Notes: generated from the letters alone by a model not told the origin. Numbered from the stretch's first letter, positions 10,795-19,858 are shown. The stretch is DNA of 64,000 nucleotides from Planctomonas sp. JC2975 (GCF_012985205.1 NZ_JABEKS010000001.1:1054001-1118000), one strand, 5' to 3'. Program-made: numbers and translations.

Positions 10795-12102
10795 ATGACA
10801 CTCACCGCCTCGGTCGATCGCACGATCCAGCTCATCGCCGCGGGAGACGAATCCGGCGAGCTCTGCACGACCGACCTCGTCGAGGCGCCGTGGAGCTTCG
10901 ACCTCGGGATGCCCGGCTACGGGCCCGGCGCATCCATGGCCGATCCGATTCCCGCGGATTCGCCCCGCCAGGGCGAGCTGCCGCAGGAATACCGGGATGC
11001 GACGCCGGCTGAGCTCGCTGAGCGCATTCGCGCCGCGAAAGAGACGCTCGGCGACCGCGCGATGGTGCTCGGACACTTCTACCAGCGCGACGAGGTCGTG
11101 CAGTACGCGGACTTCGTCGGCGACTCGTTCCAGCTCGCGAACGCGGCCAAGGCGCATCCGGAAGCCGAGGCGATCGTCTTCTGCGGCGTGCACTTCATGG
11201 CCGAGACCGCCGACATCCTCACGGCCGCCGAGCAGAGCGTCATCCTGCCCAATCTTGCGGCGGGATGCTCGATGGCCGACATGGCCGACATCGACTCCGT
11301 CGAGGAGGCGTGGGAGCAACTCATGGCGCTGTACGCGGACGAAGCGGGCGGCGCGGATACCGGCGACTCGGCATCCGTGATCCCGGTCACGTACATGAAT
11401 TCGTCGGCCGCGCTCAAGGCCTTCTGCGGCCGCCACGGCGGGATCGTGTGCACGTCGTCGAACGCGTCCACGGTGCTGCGCTGGGCGTTCGAGCGCGGCA
11501 AGCGCGTGCTGTTCTTCCCCGACCAGCACCTCGGCCGGAACACGGCGAAGGCCATGGGGATCCCCGTCGAGCTCATGCCGATGTGGAACCCCGCCAAGAG
11601 CCTCGGCGGCAACGACGCCCAGTCGCTGGTGGACGCGAAGGTCATCCTCTGGCAGGGATTCTGCTCAGTGCACAAGCGGTTCACGGTCGCGCAGATCGAG
11701 CAGGCTCGCGCCGAGCATCCCGGCGTGCGCGTGATCGTGCACCCGGAGTGTCCGATGGAAACGGTCGACGCGGCGGATGAGTACGGCTCGACGGACTACA
11801 TCGTGAAGGCCATTCAGGCCGCACCTGCCGGGTCGACGTTCGCGATCGGCACCGAGATCAACCTGGTGCAACGGCTGGCGGCCGAGTATCCGCAGCACAC
11901 GATCTTCTGCCTCGACTCGGTCGTGTGCCCGTGCTCGACGATGTACCGCATCCATCCCGGCTACATGGCTTGGGTGCTCGAAGCACTCGTGCGCGGCGAG
12001 GTCGTCAACCAGGTGAGCGTGAGCGACGAGGTCGCCGCCGACGCCAGAGTGGCACTCGAGCGGATGCTCGCGGCACGTCCCGACACGACCATGGCGGCGT
12101 GA
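10795..12102 (+). CDS. nadA: Quinolinate synthase A
   Basis: Condenses iminoaspartate with dihydroxyacetone phosphate to quinolinate using a [4Fe-4S] cluster. 435 residues, the long form common in actinobacteria. Conserved blocks are LGHFYQRDEV, VFCGVHFMAETADIL, AGCSMADMA, PDQHLGRNTA and HPECP. Cluster ligand candidates are Cys130, Cys219 and one of the Cys378/Cys380 pair (VCPCSTMYRI); which of the last serves cannot be settled by eye. The ATG at 10795 has AAGAAGG 8 nt upstream. The 122-bp gap after nrtR may hold a second regulatory site. It is followed after 1 nt by nadB. Confidence 0.95.
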   Translation: MTLTASVDRTIQLIAAGDESGELCTTDLVEAPWSFDLGMPGYGPGASMADPIPADSPRQGELPQEYRDATPAELAERIRAAKETLGDRAMVLGHFYQRDEVVQYADFVGDSFQLANAAKAHPEAEAIVFCGVHFMAETADILTAAEQSVILPNLAAGCSMADMADIDSVEEAWEQLMALYADEAGGADTGDSASVIPVTYMNSSAALKAFCGRHGGIVCTSSNASTVLRWAFERGKRVLFFPDQHLGRNTAKAMGIPVELMPMWNPAKSLGGNDAQSLVDAKVILWQGFCSVHKRFTVAQIEQARAEHPGVRVIVHPECPMETVDAADEYGSTDYIVKAIQAAPAGSTFAIGTEINLVQRLAAEYPQHTIFCLDSVVCPCSTMYRIHPGYMAWVLEALVRGEVVNQVSVSDEVAADARVALERMLAARPDTTMAA

Positions 12103-12103
12103 C

Positions 12104-13819
12104 ATGAGCGTCGCGACTCTTCCGGGCCGAGAGGGTACGTTCGCGCGTCGGTCGGATGCCGCTCCCCGAGTCCTCGTCGTCGGCAGCGGGATCGCAGGAC
12201 TCACCGCCGCGCTGCGGATCGCCTCGTACGCCGAGGTGACCCTCCTCACGAAAGGCGCGCTGGAGGAGAGCAACACGCTCTACGCGCAGGGTGGCATCGC
12301 CGCTCCACTCTTCGACGACGACAGCCCGGAACTGCACATCGAAGACACGCTCGCCGCCGGCGCCGGTCTGGGCGACGCGGAGGCGGTGCGGATCCTCTGC
12401 ACCGAGGGTCCGGAACTCGTGCGCGAGTTGCTCCGTCACGGCGTTCCGTTCGATCGGGAGAACGGCGTGCTCGCACGCGGGCTCGAGGCTGCTCATTCGC
12501 GATCCAGGGTGCTGCACGCCGGAGGCGACGCGACGGGACGCGCGATCGAGGTGACGCTGGCCGGGCGAGTGCGGGCATCCGGCGTTCAGATCGTCGAGCG
12601 CACGATGCTGACCGACCTGGTGGTCGACGGCGGCAGGGTGATCGGGGCGCGCACGCTCGACGTCACCGGACGCCCCGGCACGATCGCCGCCGAGGCCGTC
12701 GTGCTCGCCACCGGCGGCGCGGGCCGTCTCTTCTCGCACACCACCAATCCCGCCGTCGCGACGGGTGACGGTGTCGCCGCCGCATGGCGGGCGGGCGCTG
12801 AGCTGGCGGACCTCGAGTTCTATCAGTTCCACCCGACGGCGCTGGCCGTTCCGGGCGGGACGCTGGTCTCCGAAGCCGTACGCGGCGAAGGAGCCGTGCT
12901 TCGGGATGCGGCCGGGTCCCGCTTCATGGAGCGCGTGCATCCGCTGGCGGAGCTGGCTCCCCGCGACGTCGTGGCGCGGGGAATCGCACGGCAGATGGCA
13001 GCCCAGGACGGTGCCCCCGTGTTGCTGGATGCGACTCGGCTCGGCCGCGCCTTCCTCGCGCGCCGATTCCCGACGATCCAGGCGGCGTGCGAGGCAGCGG
13101 GCTGCGACTGGGCGAGCGAGCCCGTGCCGGTCACACCGGCCGCCCACTACTGGATGGGCGGCGTGCGGACGGATGCCTGGGGCCGGGCGAGCCTGTCCGG
13201 CCTGTATGCGATCGGCGAGGCCGCGTGCACCGGCGCGCAGGGCGCCAACCGGCTCGCGTCCAACTCGCTCCTGGAGGGTCTCGTGTTCGCGGCGCGCGCC
13301 GCGGATGCGATCTCGGCAGCAGACCTTCCGCGATCGCCTCTCGTCGACGCGATCGGCACAGCATCGTCGGCGCCTCGCGTGGGATCCGCCGGCGACGGGC
13401 ATCCCGGCGTCGACGAGATCGTCCGCGACCTTCTCTGGGAGCACGCCGGCGTCGAGCGGGATGCCGACGGCCTGCGCGCTGCGGCGTCGACGTTGAGCAA
13501 CCTCGCCGCAGACGTCCACGCCCGCCGCGACGGCTCCCCGAGCTCGATCGCCGGTCAGGAGAACCGCAACCTCGTCACGCTCGGCTCGCTTCTGGTGCAG
13601 TCTGCGCTGAGCCGCGAGGAATCCCGCGGAGCCCACTTCCGCAGCGACTTCCCCGAGTCGGCCGCGGTTGCCGAACACACCATCGTCGCGAACAGGTTCG
13701 GCGAACCCGTACTGCGGACGTCGTCGCGCCTCGCCGGCGGGAACGTCAACGCGGTCGACGACGACAACGCGACATCCGCCCTGCAGGGCCTCATCCGAGA
13801 GGTGGTCGCCACGTGCTGA
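12104..13819 (+). CDS. nadB: L-aspartate oxidase
   Basis: FAD flavoprotein that oxidises L-aspartate to iminoaspartate for NadA. 571 residues. The N-terminal dinucleotide fold is VLVVGSGIAGLTAAL (about residues 23-37). Family blocks follow: SNTLYAQGGIAAP, GGDATGRAIE, LEFYQFHPTAL, HYWMGGVRTDAWGR and GANRLASNSLLEGLVF. The start is 1 nt after the nadA stop, and its 3' end overlaps nadC by 7 bp, so nadA-nadB-nadC is one coupled operon. Confidence 0.95.
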   Translation: MSVATLPGREGTFARRSDAAPRVLVVGSGIAGLTAALRIASYAEVTLLTKGALEESNTLYAQGGIAAPLFDDDSPELHIEDTLAAGAGLGDAEAVRILCTEGPELVRELLRHGVPFDRENGVLARGLEAAHSRSRVLHAGGDATGRAIEVTLAGRVRASGVQIVERTMLTDLVVDGGRVIGARTLDVTGRPGTIAAEAVVLATGGAGRLFSHTTNPAVATGDGVAAAWRAGAELADLEFYQFHPTALAVPGGTLVSEAVRGEGAVLRDAAGSRFMERVHPLAELAPRDVVARGIARQMAAQDGAPVLLDATRLGRAFLARRFPTIQAACEAAGCDWASEPVPVTPAAHYWMGGVRTDAWGRASLSGLYAIGEAACTGAQGANRLASNSLLEGLVFAARAADAISAADLPRSPLVDAIGTASSAPRVGSAGDGHPGVDEIVRDLLWEHAGVERDADGLRAAASTLSNLAADVHARRDGSPSSIAGQENRNLVTLGSLLVQSALSREESRGAHFRSDFPESAAVAEHTIVANRFGEPVLRTSSRLAGGNVNAVDDDNATSALQGLIREVVATC

Positions 13820-14748
13820 CCCGACAGATCATCGACCGCATCGTCGGCGCCGCGCTCGACGAGGACGCGCCTTGGGGCGACATCACGAGCGAGTTGTTCA
13901 TTCCGGCGGGGGCGACCGCGTCCGCCCGTCTGGTGGCCCGTGAGCCCGGCGTGTTCTCGGGCGGCGAGGTGCTCGTGCGAACGATGCGCGCCGTCGACGA
14001 GCGCATCCGCGTGAGCGTTCTCCTCGCCGACGGAGACCGCTTCGCGAAAGGACAGGCGCTGGCGGTCATCGCGGGGCCGGCCCGTGGCATCCTCCGCGGC
14101 GAACGCGTCGCGCTGAACCTCGTGCAGCGCATGAGCGGCATCGCAACGCTCACCTCGCGCTACGTCGAGCTCGCAGCCGGAACCGATGCCCGCATCGTCG
14201 ACACTCGCAAGACCACGCCTGGCCTGCGCGCGCTCGAACGCCATGCCGTGGTCTGCGGTGGCGGACGCAACCACCGCAATTCGCTCTCGGATGCCGTCAT
14301 GGCCAAGGACAACCACCTCGCCGTGCTCACCGCCGGCGGCCGCTCGGTGACGGACGCCATCCGCGCGGTCCGCGCGCAGCTCGGACACACGACGCACCTC
14401 GAGGTGGAGGTCGACCGGATGGACCAGATCGAACCCGTTCTCGCGGGCGGCGTCGACACGATCATGCTCGACAACTTCACGGTCGACGAGCTGCGCGATG
14501 GCGTCGCGCTCGTGAACGGACGGGCCATCGTGGAGGCGAGCGGCAACGTCAATCTCGACACCGTGGCCGCCATCGCCGCCACCGGCGTCGATGTCATCTC
14601 GGTGGGCGCGCTCACGCACAGCGTCCGCTCGCTCGACATCGGACTCGATGTCGACATCGACTTCGACGCCGACGCCGATTTCGAGGCGGAGGCGGTTGGC
14701 ATCGGATACTCCGGAACCGCCCGGCTCCCGTACGACGACGAGGAGTAG
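13813..14748 (+). CDS. nadC: Nicotinate-nucleotide pyrophosphorylase (carboxylating)
   Basis: Converts quinolinate and PRPP to nicotinate mononucleotide, the third step of the pathway. 311 residues from the GTG at 13813, inside the end of nadB. Family blocks are EDAPWGDITSE, ERVALNLVQRMSGIAT, DTRKTTPGLRALE, HRNSLSDAVMAKDNH and ISVGALTHSVRSLDIGL. After that point, where most NadC proteins end, there is an acidic tail of about 35 residues built of alternating D/E and hydrophobic residues (DVDIDFDADADFEAE). The function of the tail is unknown. The desulfurase gene follows after 7 nt. Confidence 0.95.
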   Translation: MLTRQIIDRIVGAALDEDAPWGDITSELFIPAGATASARLVAREPGVFSGGEVLVRTMRAVDERIRVSVLLADGDRFAKGQALAVIAGPARGILRGERVALNLVQRMSGIATLTSRYVELAAGTDARIVDTRKTTPGLRALERHAVVCGGGRNHRNSLSDAVMAKDNHLAVLTAGGRSVTDAIRAVRAQLGHTTHLEVEVDRMDQIEPVLAGGVDTIMLDNFTVDELRDGVALVNGRAIVEASGNVNLDTVAAIAATGVDVISVGALTHSVRSLDIGLDVDIDFDADADFEAEAVGIGYSGTARLPYDDEE

Positions 14749-14755
14749 AGCAACC

Positions 14756-15916
14756 GTGGGCGTGCTCTACCTCGATGCCGCCGCGACCACCCCGATGCGT
14801 CGCACGGCGCTCGAGGCCGCCTGGCCGTTCCTCACCGGCGAGTTCGGGAACCCGTCGAGCACGCACGAACCCGGCCTCCGCGCCGCCGCCGGGTTGAAGG
14901 ATGCCCGCGCCCGCGTCGCTTCCGTACTCGGGTGCCGTGCATCCGAGGTCGTGTTCACGTCCGGCGGCACAGAGGGCGACAACCTCGCGATCAAGGGCAT
15001 CGCGCTCGGCGACCCGCGCGGCAGGCACATCGTCACGGCACGCACGGAGCACGAAGCCGTGCTCGAGTCCGTCGACTACCTGAGGCGCATCCACGGATTC
15101 GAGGTGGACTTCGTCGCGCTCGACGACTCCGGCACAGCGACCACGGAGGCGCTCAGGGCTGTGCTGCGGCCGGACACGACACTCGTGTCGATCGCCTACG
15201 CGAACAACGAGATCGGCACGGTGCAGCCGATCGCCGAACTGGCATCCGTCGCGCACGCCGTCGGGGCGCGGTTCCACACCGACGCCGTGCAGGCAGCGGG
15301 CCGGCTCGACCTCGACGTACGTACGCTCGGCGTGGACGCGCTCACCTTCTCCGGGCACAAGGTGGGTGCGCCGAAGGGGTCTGGCGCTGCGTTCGTGAGG
15401 GGCGGCATCCCGCTCGAGCCCGTGCTGCACGGCGGCGGCCAGGAGCGCGGGCGGCGCTCGGGCACCGAGAACGTCGCATTCGCGCTCGCGCTCGCGGTCG
15501 CGCTGGAGGCCGCTGACGAGGAGCGGATGCAGCGCGAAGGCGCGACGGCCGGCGGCGCACAAGGCCCGTCGGCAGGGACCGCCGTCTTCATCGACACCGT
15601 GCTGCGTCAGCTCCCGGAGGCCCGCCTCACCGGTGAGCGCTCGCACCGGATACCCGGGCACGCCTCATTCACGATCGACGGTGTCAACGGCGAGACGGTG
15701 CTGCTCGAGCTCGAGCGTCGCGGCGTCATCGCTTCCAGCGGATCGGCCTGTGCGGCGGGGCGCACCGAGCCGTCGCACGTTCTGCTGGCCATCGGGCTCT
15801 CCGACGACGCAGCGGCCAGCGCCGTGCGCTTCAGCTGGACGGATGCCTCCCCCGACGACCTCGCGCGCGCTGCGGACGCGCTGCGCGACGCGGTGGCGGC
15901 CGCCCGAGGCCTCTAG
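14756..15916 (+). CDS. Cysteine desulfurase, NifS/IscS-like
   Basis: PLP enzyme releasing sulfur from cysteine as a protein persulfide. 386 residues. The PLP lysine is Lys202 (FSGHKVGAPKGSG) and the catalytic cysteine is Cys332 (SSGSACAAGRTEPSHVL). The start is the GTG at 14756, with AGGAG about 10 nt upstream, overlapping the end of nadC. A desulfurase closing a nadABC operon is a known arrangement; the inferred job is to build or repair the oxygen-sensitive NadA cluster, although a general Fe-S role is possible. Confidence 0.93.
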   Translation: MGVLYLDAAATTPMRRTALEAAWPFLTGEFGNPSSTHEPGLRAAAGLKDARARVASVLGCRASEVVFTSGGTEGDNLAIKGIALGDPRGRHIVTARTEHEAVLESVDYLRRIHGFEVDFVALDDSGTATTEALRAVLRPDTTLVSIAYANNEIGTVQPIAELASVAHAVGARFHTDAVQAAGRLDLDVRTLGVDALTFSGHKVGAPKGSGAAFVRGGIPLEPVLHGGGQERGRRSGTENVAFALALAVALEAADEERMQREGATAGGAQGPSAGTAVFIDTVLRQLPEARLTGERSHRIPGHASFTIDGVNGETVLLELERRGVIASSGSACAAGRTEPSHVLLAIGLSDDAAASAVRFSWTDASPDDLARAADALRDAVAAARGL

Positions 15917-15972
15917 GACGCCGCCCCGCGAACGGATTCAGGGCTCGAGCACGAAGCGCCCGTCACCCAGCC

Positions 15973-16006
15973 GCGACGACGGCCTCGTCACCGTGGCCGT
16001 CGTCGC
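15973..16006. terminator. Hairpin between convergent desulfurase and SBP-VWA genes
   Basis: A perfect 12-bp stem, GCGACGACGGCC with GGCCGTCGTCGC, around a 10-nt loop. It lies about 57 bp past the nad operon and 34 bp past the facing gene. No T-tract; a bidirectional terminator is inferred from position and stem strength. Confidence 0.65.
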
Positions 16007-16039
16007 GTGTGGCTTCGTCGCGTCCTGCCTGCGCCGCGG

Positions 16040-17755
16040 TCAATTGCCGCAGTGCGGGCGACAGGTGCGCTGCGAGATGGCATCCACGAGCACAGCCCCG
16101 AGATCCTGCGGCTTGAGCGCCTGGTAGACCCCGCCGTTGGTGGCATCCGCGATCTGCGTCATGGCCGACTGGTCGGTGTCGGGACCGAATCCGATCATGA
16201 TCACCGGAACGGGACGGTTGACGCTCTCGATCGACTTCAGCTGTCCGACCAGCTGATCGAGGCTGAGTCCTCCCGCGGGATTGTCGTTCTTGCCATCCGT
16301 GATCACCAGCACCGAGCTGACCATGCCCGACACGTAGTTCGCCTGCATGTTCTTCACCGCGGCGAGAACGGAGTCGTACAGTGCCGTGTCGCCCTGCACG
16401 CGGCTGGGAAGGGACTTGATCACGTTCGAGATGTCGGCTGCGTGAGCCGGATCTCCGACCGGCGCGACCGGCGTGAGCTCCGTCCACGGCTGCGAGCCCT
16501 GCTGGTTGGTGGAGAAGCTCCACACTCCGAGCTGGGTCTGCGGCGAGAACATCGCGACCGCTCCTGCCGCTGCCTGCTGGAAGATGCCGATACGGGTCAT
16601 GCCGCCGCCGACATCCTCGTTCATCGAGCCCGACACGTCGACGAGCGCCAGCATGCGGCCGCGCATCGTCATGGTCGACCACTCGTGCAGCATGTCCACC
16701 TGCGTGGCCAATCCGCCAGGGGCGGCCGTCGAATACGTCTTCAGCACTCCGGCCGCCTGCAGATGCCCCTGGCCGAGTCCCGATCGGAAGCCGCCCTGGG
16801 CGAGGTGCTTCTGGTCGGTGACGAAGGCGCTCTCCAACGCCGTCATGAGCCGGTCCTTCACGACGCTCCCTGTGGAGCGTCCGGCGACGCGGACGAAGGG
16901 AAAGGCATCCTCGTCGGTGCCGTCACCCGGGTAGATCGCGAAGAACTGCTGATCGGGATGCTGCTGGTTGTGCTGGTAGACGGCCTGCTCGGTCGTGAGG
17001 ACAACGGTGGGCAGAGAGTTCTCCTGCGCCGACGCGAACGCCTTCTCGGCGGTCGCCGGGATGTTCTTGCCCAGTGCGACGAGTGCCGTGTCGAACGCGA
17101 GATCGTTGCCCGCCGGCGCGACGCCGTTCAGCTTGCTGAGGGCGAGCAGGCTCGCCCCGTTCGCCTCCGGATCGGGCAGCAGCGCGTTGAGTCCGCCAGA
17201 GTACAGGCCGGCCCATGTCGGCTTGGCCGCAGCGATCGACGATGCCTTCTTGGACGGCGCTGCGAAAACGAGCGGAGTCGTCGCGACGTAGGCCTCGAAG
17301 AAGGCGTTCGGTGTCTCGCGTCCCAGCGACAGCGCCGTCGCCGCGATGCGGCTCTGCCAGCCGGGAGAGTCCGGCACCCAGACATCGGCGCCGACGTCTC
17401 CGCCTGCCGCCACGATGGATGCCGTGTCCGCGGAGTCCTGCACCCGCACGGTCGTCTTCACGCACGGGGTCACGACGTCGAACGAGCTCGCCGCCCTGGT
17501 GAGCACGGGGGCGATTTTGGGGTCGGCCACCACACGGATCGTCGTCGGCTTGCCGCACCCGATGGCATCCGCGAAGGAAGGAACGGAGCTGCCAAGAAGA
17601 CCGCCGGCCCAAGCAGCCCCACCGACGGCCACCAGGACGACGGCGACGGCGCCCGAGATGATGCCGATCAGGAAGCGCTTGCGGGAGCGTGGGCGCGGCT
17701 CTCGCGCGGCAGGCAGGGCGTCATGAGGGTGCGCAGGGGCGCTGTGTCGTCCCAC
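16040..17755 (-). CDS. Membrane-anchored substrate-binding plus VWA domain protein (copy 1)
   Basis: 571 residues. A short basic cytoplasmic N-terminus is followed by one membrane segment (about 28-52), then an extracytoplasmic solute-binding-like domain (about 60-330; ADVWVPDSPGW, VVLTTEQAVY), then a von Willebrand A domain with an intact metal site starting at Asp373 (DVSGSMNED) and LVITDGKND. It ends CRPHCGN. The family is widespread in actinobacteria but has no settled function; a ligand-sensing or adhesion/chaperone role is speculation. The start is GTG with GGAG 5 nt upstream, conserved in the paralogue. It is a full-length homologue of the next gene upstream (18059-19774). Confidence 0.88.
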   Translation of the reverse strand: MGRHSAPAHPHDALPAAREPRPRSRKRFLIGIISGAVAVVLVAVGGAAWAGGLLGSSVPSFADAIGCGKPTTIRVVADPKIAPVLTRAASSFDVVTPCVKTTVRVQDSADTASIVAAGGDVGADVWVPDSPGWQSRIAATALSLGRETPNAFFEAYVATTPLVFAAPSKKASSIAAAKPTWAGLYSGGLNALLPDPEANGASLLALSKLNGVAPAGNDLAFDTALVALGKNIPATAEKAFASAQENSLPTVVLTTEQAVYQHNQQHPDQQFFAIYPGDGTDEDAFPFVRVAGRSTGSVVKDRLMTALESAFVTDQKHLAQGGFRSGLGQGHLQAAGVLKTYSTAAPGGLATQVDMLHEWSTMTMRGRMLALVDVSGSMNEDVGGGMTRIGIFQQAAAGAVAMFSPQTQLGVWSFSTNQQGSQPWTELTPVAPVGDPAHAADISNVIKSLPSRVQGDTALYDSVLAAVKNMQANYVSGMVSSVLVITDGKNDNPAGGLSLDQLVGQLKSIESVNRPVPVIMIGFGPDTDQSAMTQIADATNGGVYQALKPQDLGAVLVDAISQRTCRPHCGN

Positions 17756-17837
17756 TCGTACTCCATCGTCGGGTCAGGCCGCCCCCGCCTGCGATCTTCG
17801 GCCGCGTCCCCTCGAGCGGCTTCATGCGGCGATTCTA
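17756..17837 (-). promoter_or_regulatory. Promoter and conserved 5' leader of SBP-VWA copy 1
   Basis: TAGAAT at 17832-17837 is a likely -10 box. The leader from there to the GTG closely matches the leader of copy 2 (shared CTCGAGGGG, then GCCTGACCCGACGATGGAG), with the -10 the same distance from the start to within 2 nt. An ATG 6 nt after the -10 opens a 34-codon frame that copy 2 lacks. The rest of the 303-bp gap (17838-18058) holds no recognised gene. Confidence 0.6.
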
Positions 17838-18058
17838 TCGGACGACCTGGCACGGCGACGTCCTCGGCGAGGCGTGGTCGGCCGAGTCCGCGCGACGGCG
17901 ACGACAGACCTTCCGGCGGCGATCCGACCGAGGAGGCAAGGGAGGAGATCGAGGTCATCCGGAGAGGATGCGCCGAGGGGTCGGCAGCCCGGACTACGGC
18001 CGAAAAAACGCCCCGAACGCCGCACCGTGCTGCGCGAGCACCGACACCGTGCCGGAGA

Positions 18059-19774
18059 TCAGTGGATGAGGCAGTTCGGACGGCAGGACCGCTGCGAGAG
18101 CGCATCCACGAGCACGTTGCCCAGGTCCTGAGGCCGGGTCGCCGTGTAGACACCGCCGTCGGTCGCGTTGGCGATCTGACCCATCGCGGCGAGATCGGTG
18201 TCCGGTCCGAATCCGATCATGATGACCTCGACCGGCTTGTCCGGGTTCTCCACCGTCTTCAACTGCGCGAGCAGGTCCTGCAGCGAGAGCCCCCCGCCCG
18301 GGTTGTCGTTCTTGCCGTCGGTGATCACCAGGACGGAGTTCACCATGCCCGGGATGAAGTCCTTCTGCACGTCCTTCACCGCGGCGAGAACGGTGTCGTA
18401 GAGCCCGGTATCGCCCTGCACATAGCTCGGCAGCGCGCCGATGATGCTCGCGATCGCCTGCTGGTGCTGCGGATCCCCGATGGGCGCGATCGGGGTCATC
18501 TCCTTGTACGGCGTCGACCCGTTCTGGTTGGTGGAGAAGATCCAGATTCCGAGCTCGGCCTGCGGCGAGAACATCGAGACGGCGCCCATCGCGGCCTGCT
18601 GGAAGATGCCGATGCGGGTCATGCCGCCACCGGCATCCTCGTTCATGGACCCGGAGACATCGACCACGGCCAGCATGCGCGAACGCATCGTGATCGTCGA
18701 CCACGCGTGCAGGAGGTCGACCTGCGACGAGAGGTCGGGCGAGATCATGTCGGTGTAGGAGGCGAGCACCCCGGTGGCCTTGAGCGAGCCTGTGCCGATG
18801 CCGCTGCGGAATCCGTACTGCCCCATGTGCTTCGTGTCTGTCACGAATGCGCGCTCGAGGCTGTTCAGGAGGCGATCCTTGGCTGCGTTCCCTGAGGTGA
18901 CTCCCGCCAGCCGCACGTACGGATAGGAGTCGAGCACCGTTCCCGAACTCGGATACACGGCGAAGAACTGCTGGTCGGAGCTTTTTTCGGACTCGTTGTG
19001 CGCGAACACGGCCTGCTCGGTCGTGAGCACGACCGTCGGCGTCGACGCCTTCTCGGCATCGGCGAACGCCGCTGTCGCGTCAGCGGGGATGACCTTGCCG
19101 ACGGCGATCATCGCGGCGTCGAAGGCGAGCGGATTGCTGGCCGGCGCGTTCGCCTTGAGCACGCTCAGCGCCAGCAGGCTGGCACCGTTGTTCACCGGAT
19201 CCGGGAGCAGGGCGTTCACGGTGCCGCCGTAGATGCTCGGCCACGCCGGCTTCGCGGCGGCGAGTGAGCTGGCCTGCTTGGCCGGCGCCGCGAAGATCAT
19301 CGGCGTCGTGGCCACATTCACGCCGAAGAACGCCTTCGGCGTTGCACGCCCGAGGGATTTCGCCGTCGCGGCGATGCGCGCCTGCCAGCCGGGAGAATCC
19401 GGCACCCAGACGTCGGCTTTCGGGTCGTTGCCAGAAGCCACGATCGACGCGGTCTCTGCAGACTTCTGCGCACTCACCGTCGTCGTCACGCAAGGCGTGA
19501 CGGCATCGAACGACTGAGCCGACTTCTCCAGAGCAGGAGCGATGGCCGGATCAGCGACGACGCGCAGCTGCGTCGGTTTGCTGCAGCCGAGGGCGTCCGC
19601 CGGTGCCGGCAGGATGCCCCTCAGCGCGCCCGTTCCCCACGCAACGCCCGCAACGGCCAGGAGCACGATGACGACCGCACCGGAGATGATGCCGATGACG
19701 AAGCCTCTGCGCGACCGCGGTCTGTCTGAAGCGACAGGCTGATGATGCACGGGTGCGGCGCTGTGTCGTCCCAC
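18059..19774 (-). CDS. Membrane-anchored substrate-binding plus VWA domain protein (copy 2)
   Basis: Paralogue of copy 1 with the same length (571 residues) and the same domain order: basic N-terminus, one membrane helix (RGFVIGIISGAVVIVLLAVA), solute-binding-like domain (ADVWVPDSPGWQ, VVLTTEQAVF), then VWA with its metal site at Asp372 (DVSGSMNEDAGGG) and LVITDGKND; it ends CRPNCLIH. The start is GTG at 19774 with GGAG 5 nt upstream. Two intact copies with separate promoters suggest a tandem duplication kept for two ligands or conditions. Minus-strand sequence past its stop has a T6 run at 18003-18008, but no clean terminator stem. Confidence 0.88.
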   Translation of the reverse strand: MGRHSAAPVHHQPVASDRPRSRRGFVIGIISGAVVIVLLAVAGVAWGTGALRGILPAPADALGCSKPTQLRVVADPAIAPALEKSAQSFDAVTPCVTTTVSAQKSAETASIVASGNDPKADVWVPDSPGWQARIAATAKSLGRATPKAFFGVNVATTPMIFAAPAKQASSLAAAKPAWPSIYGGTVNALLPDPVNNGASLLALSVLKANAPASNPLAFDAAMIAVGKVIPADATAAFADAEKASTPTVVLTTEQAVFAHNESEKSSDQQFFAVYPSSGTVLDSYPYVRLAGVTSGNAAKDRLLNSLERAFVTDTKHMGQYGFRSGIGTGSLKATGVLASYTDMISPDLSSQVDLLHAWSTITMRSRMLAVVDVSGSMNEDAGGGMTRIGIFQQAAMGAVSMFSPQAELGIWIFSTNQNGSTPYKEMTPIAPIGDPQHQQAIASIIGALPSYVQGDTGLYDTVLAAVKDVQKDFIPGMVNSVLVITDGKNDNPGGGLSLQDLLAQLKTVENPDKPVEVIMIGFGPDTDLAAMGQIANATDGGVYTATRPQDLGNVLVDALSQRSCRPNCLIH

Positions 19775-19858
19775 TCGAACTCCATCGTCGGGTCAGGCCC
19801 CCCGCCTTCGCTGCTGGCACCGCATCCCCTCGAGGCGGCGACGTTGGGGGTTAGCATA
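19775..19858 (-). promoter_or_regulatory. Promoter and conserved 5' leader of SBP-VWA copy 2
   Basis: TATGCT at 19853-19858 is a likely -10, 78 nt before the GTG. The leader keeps the same blocks as copy 1, including CTCGAGGGG and GCCTGACCCGACGATGGAG. Conservation outside the coding region points to a shared 5' UTR function or to recent duplication. The remaining 19859-20004 shows no gene. Confidence 0.6.

Noticed and set aside
17721-17825. 34-codon leaderless ORF ahead of SBP-VWA copy 1
   Set aside because: It sits well after a TAGAAT box but copy 2 lacks the ATG although the leader is conserved, and the frame overlaps the main start. Kept as a note, not as a gene.
18001-18045. Rho-independent terminator after SBP-VWA copy 2
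   Set aside because: A GTGCT/AGCAC stem and a T6 run are present but 18 nt apart, so they do not form a standard terminator.
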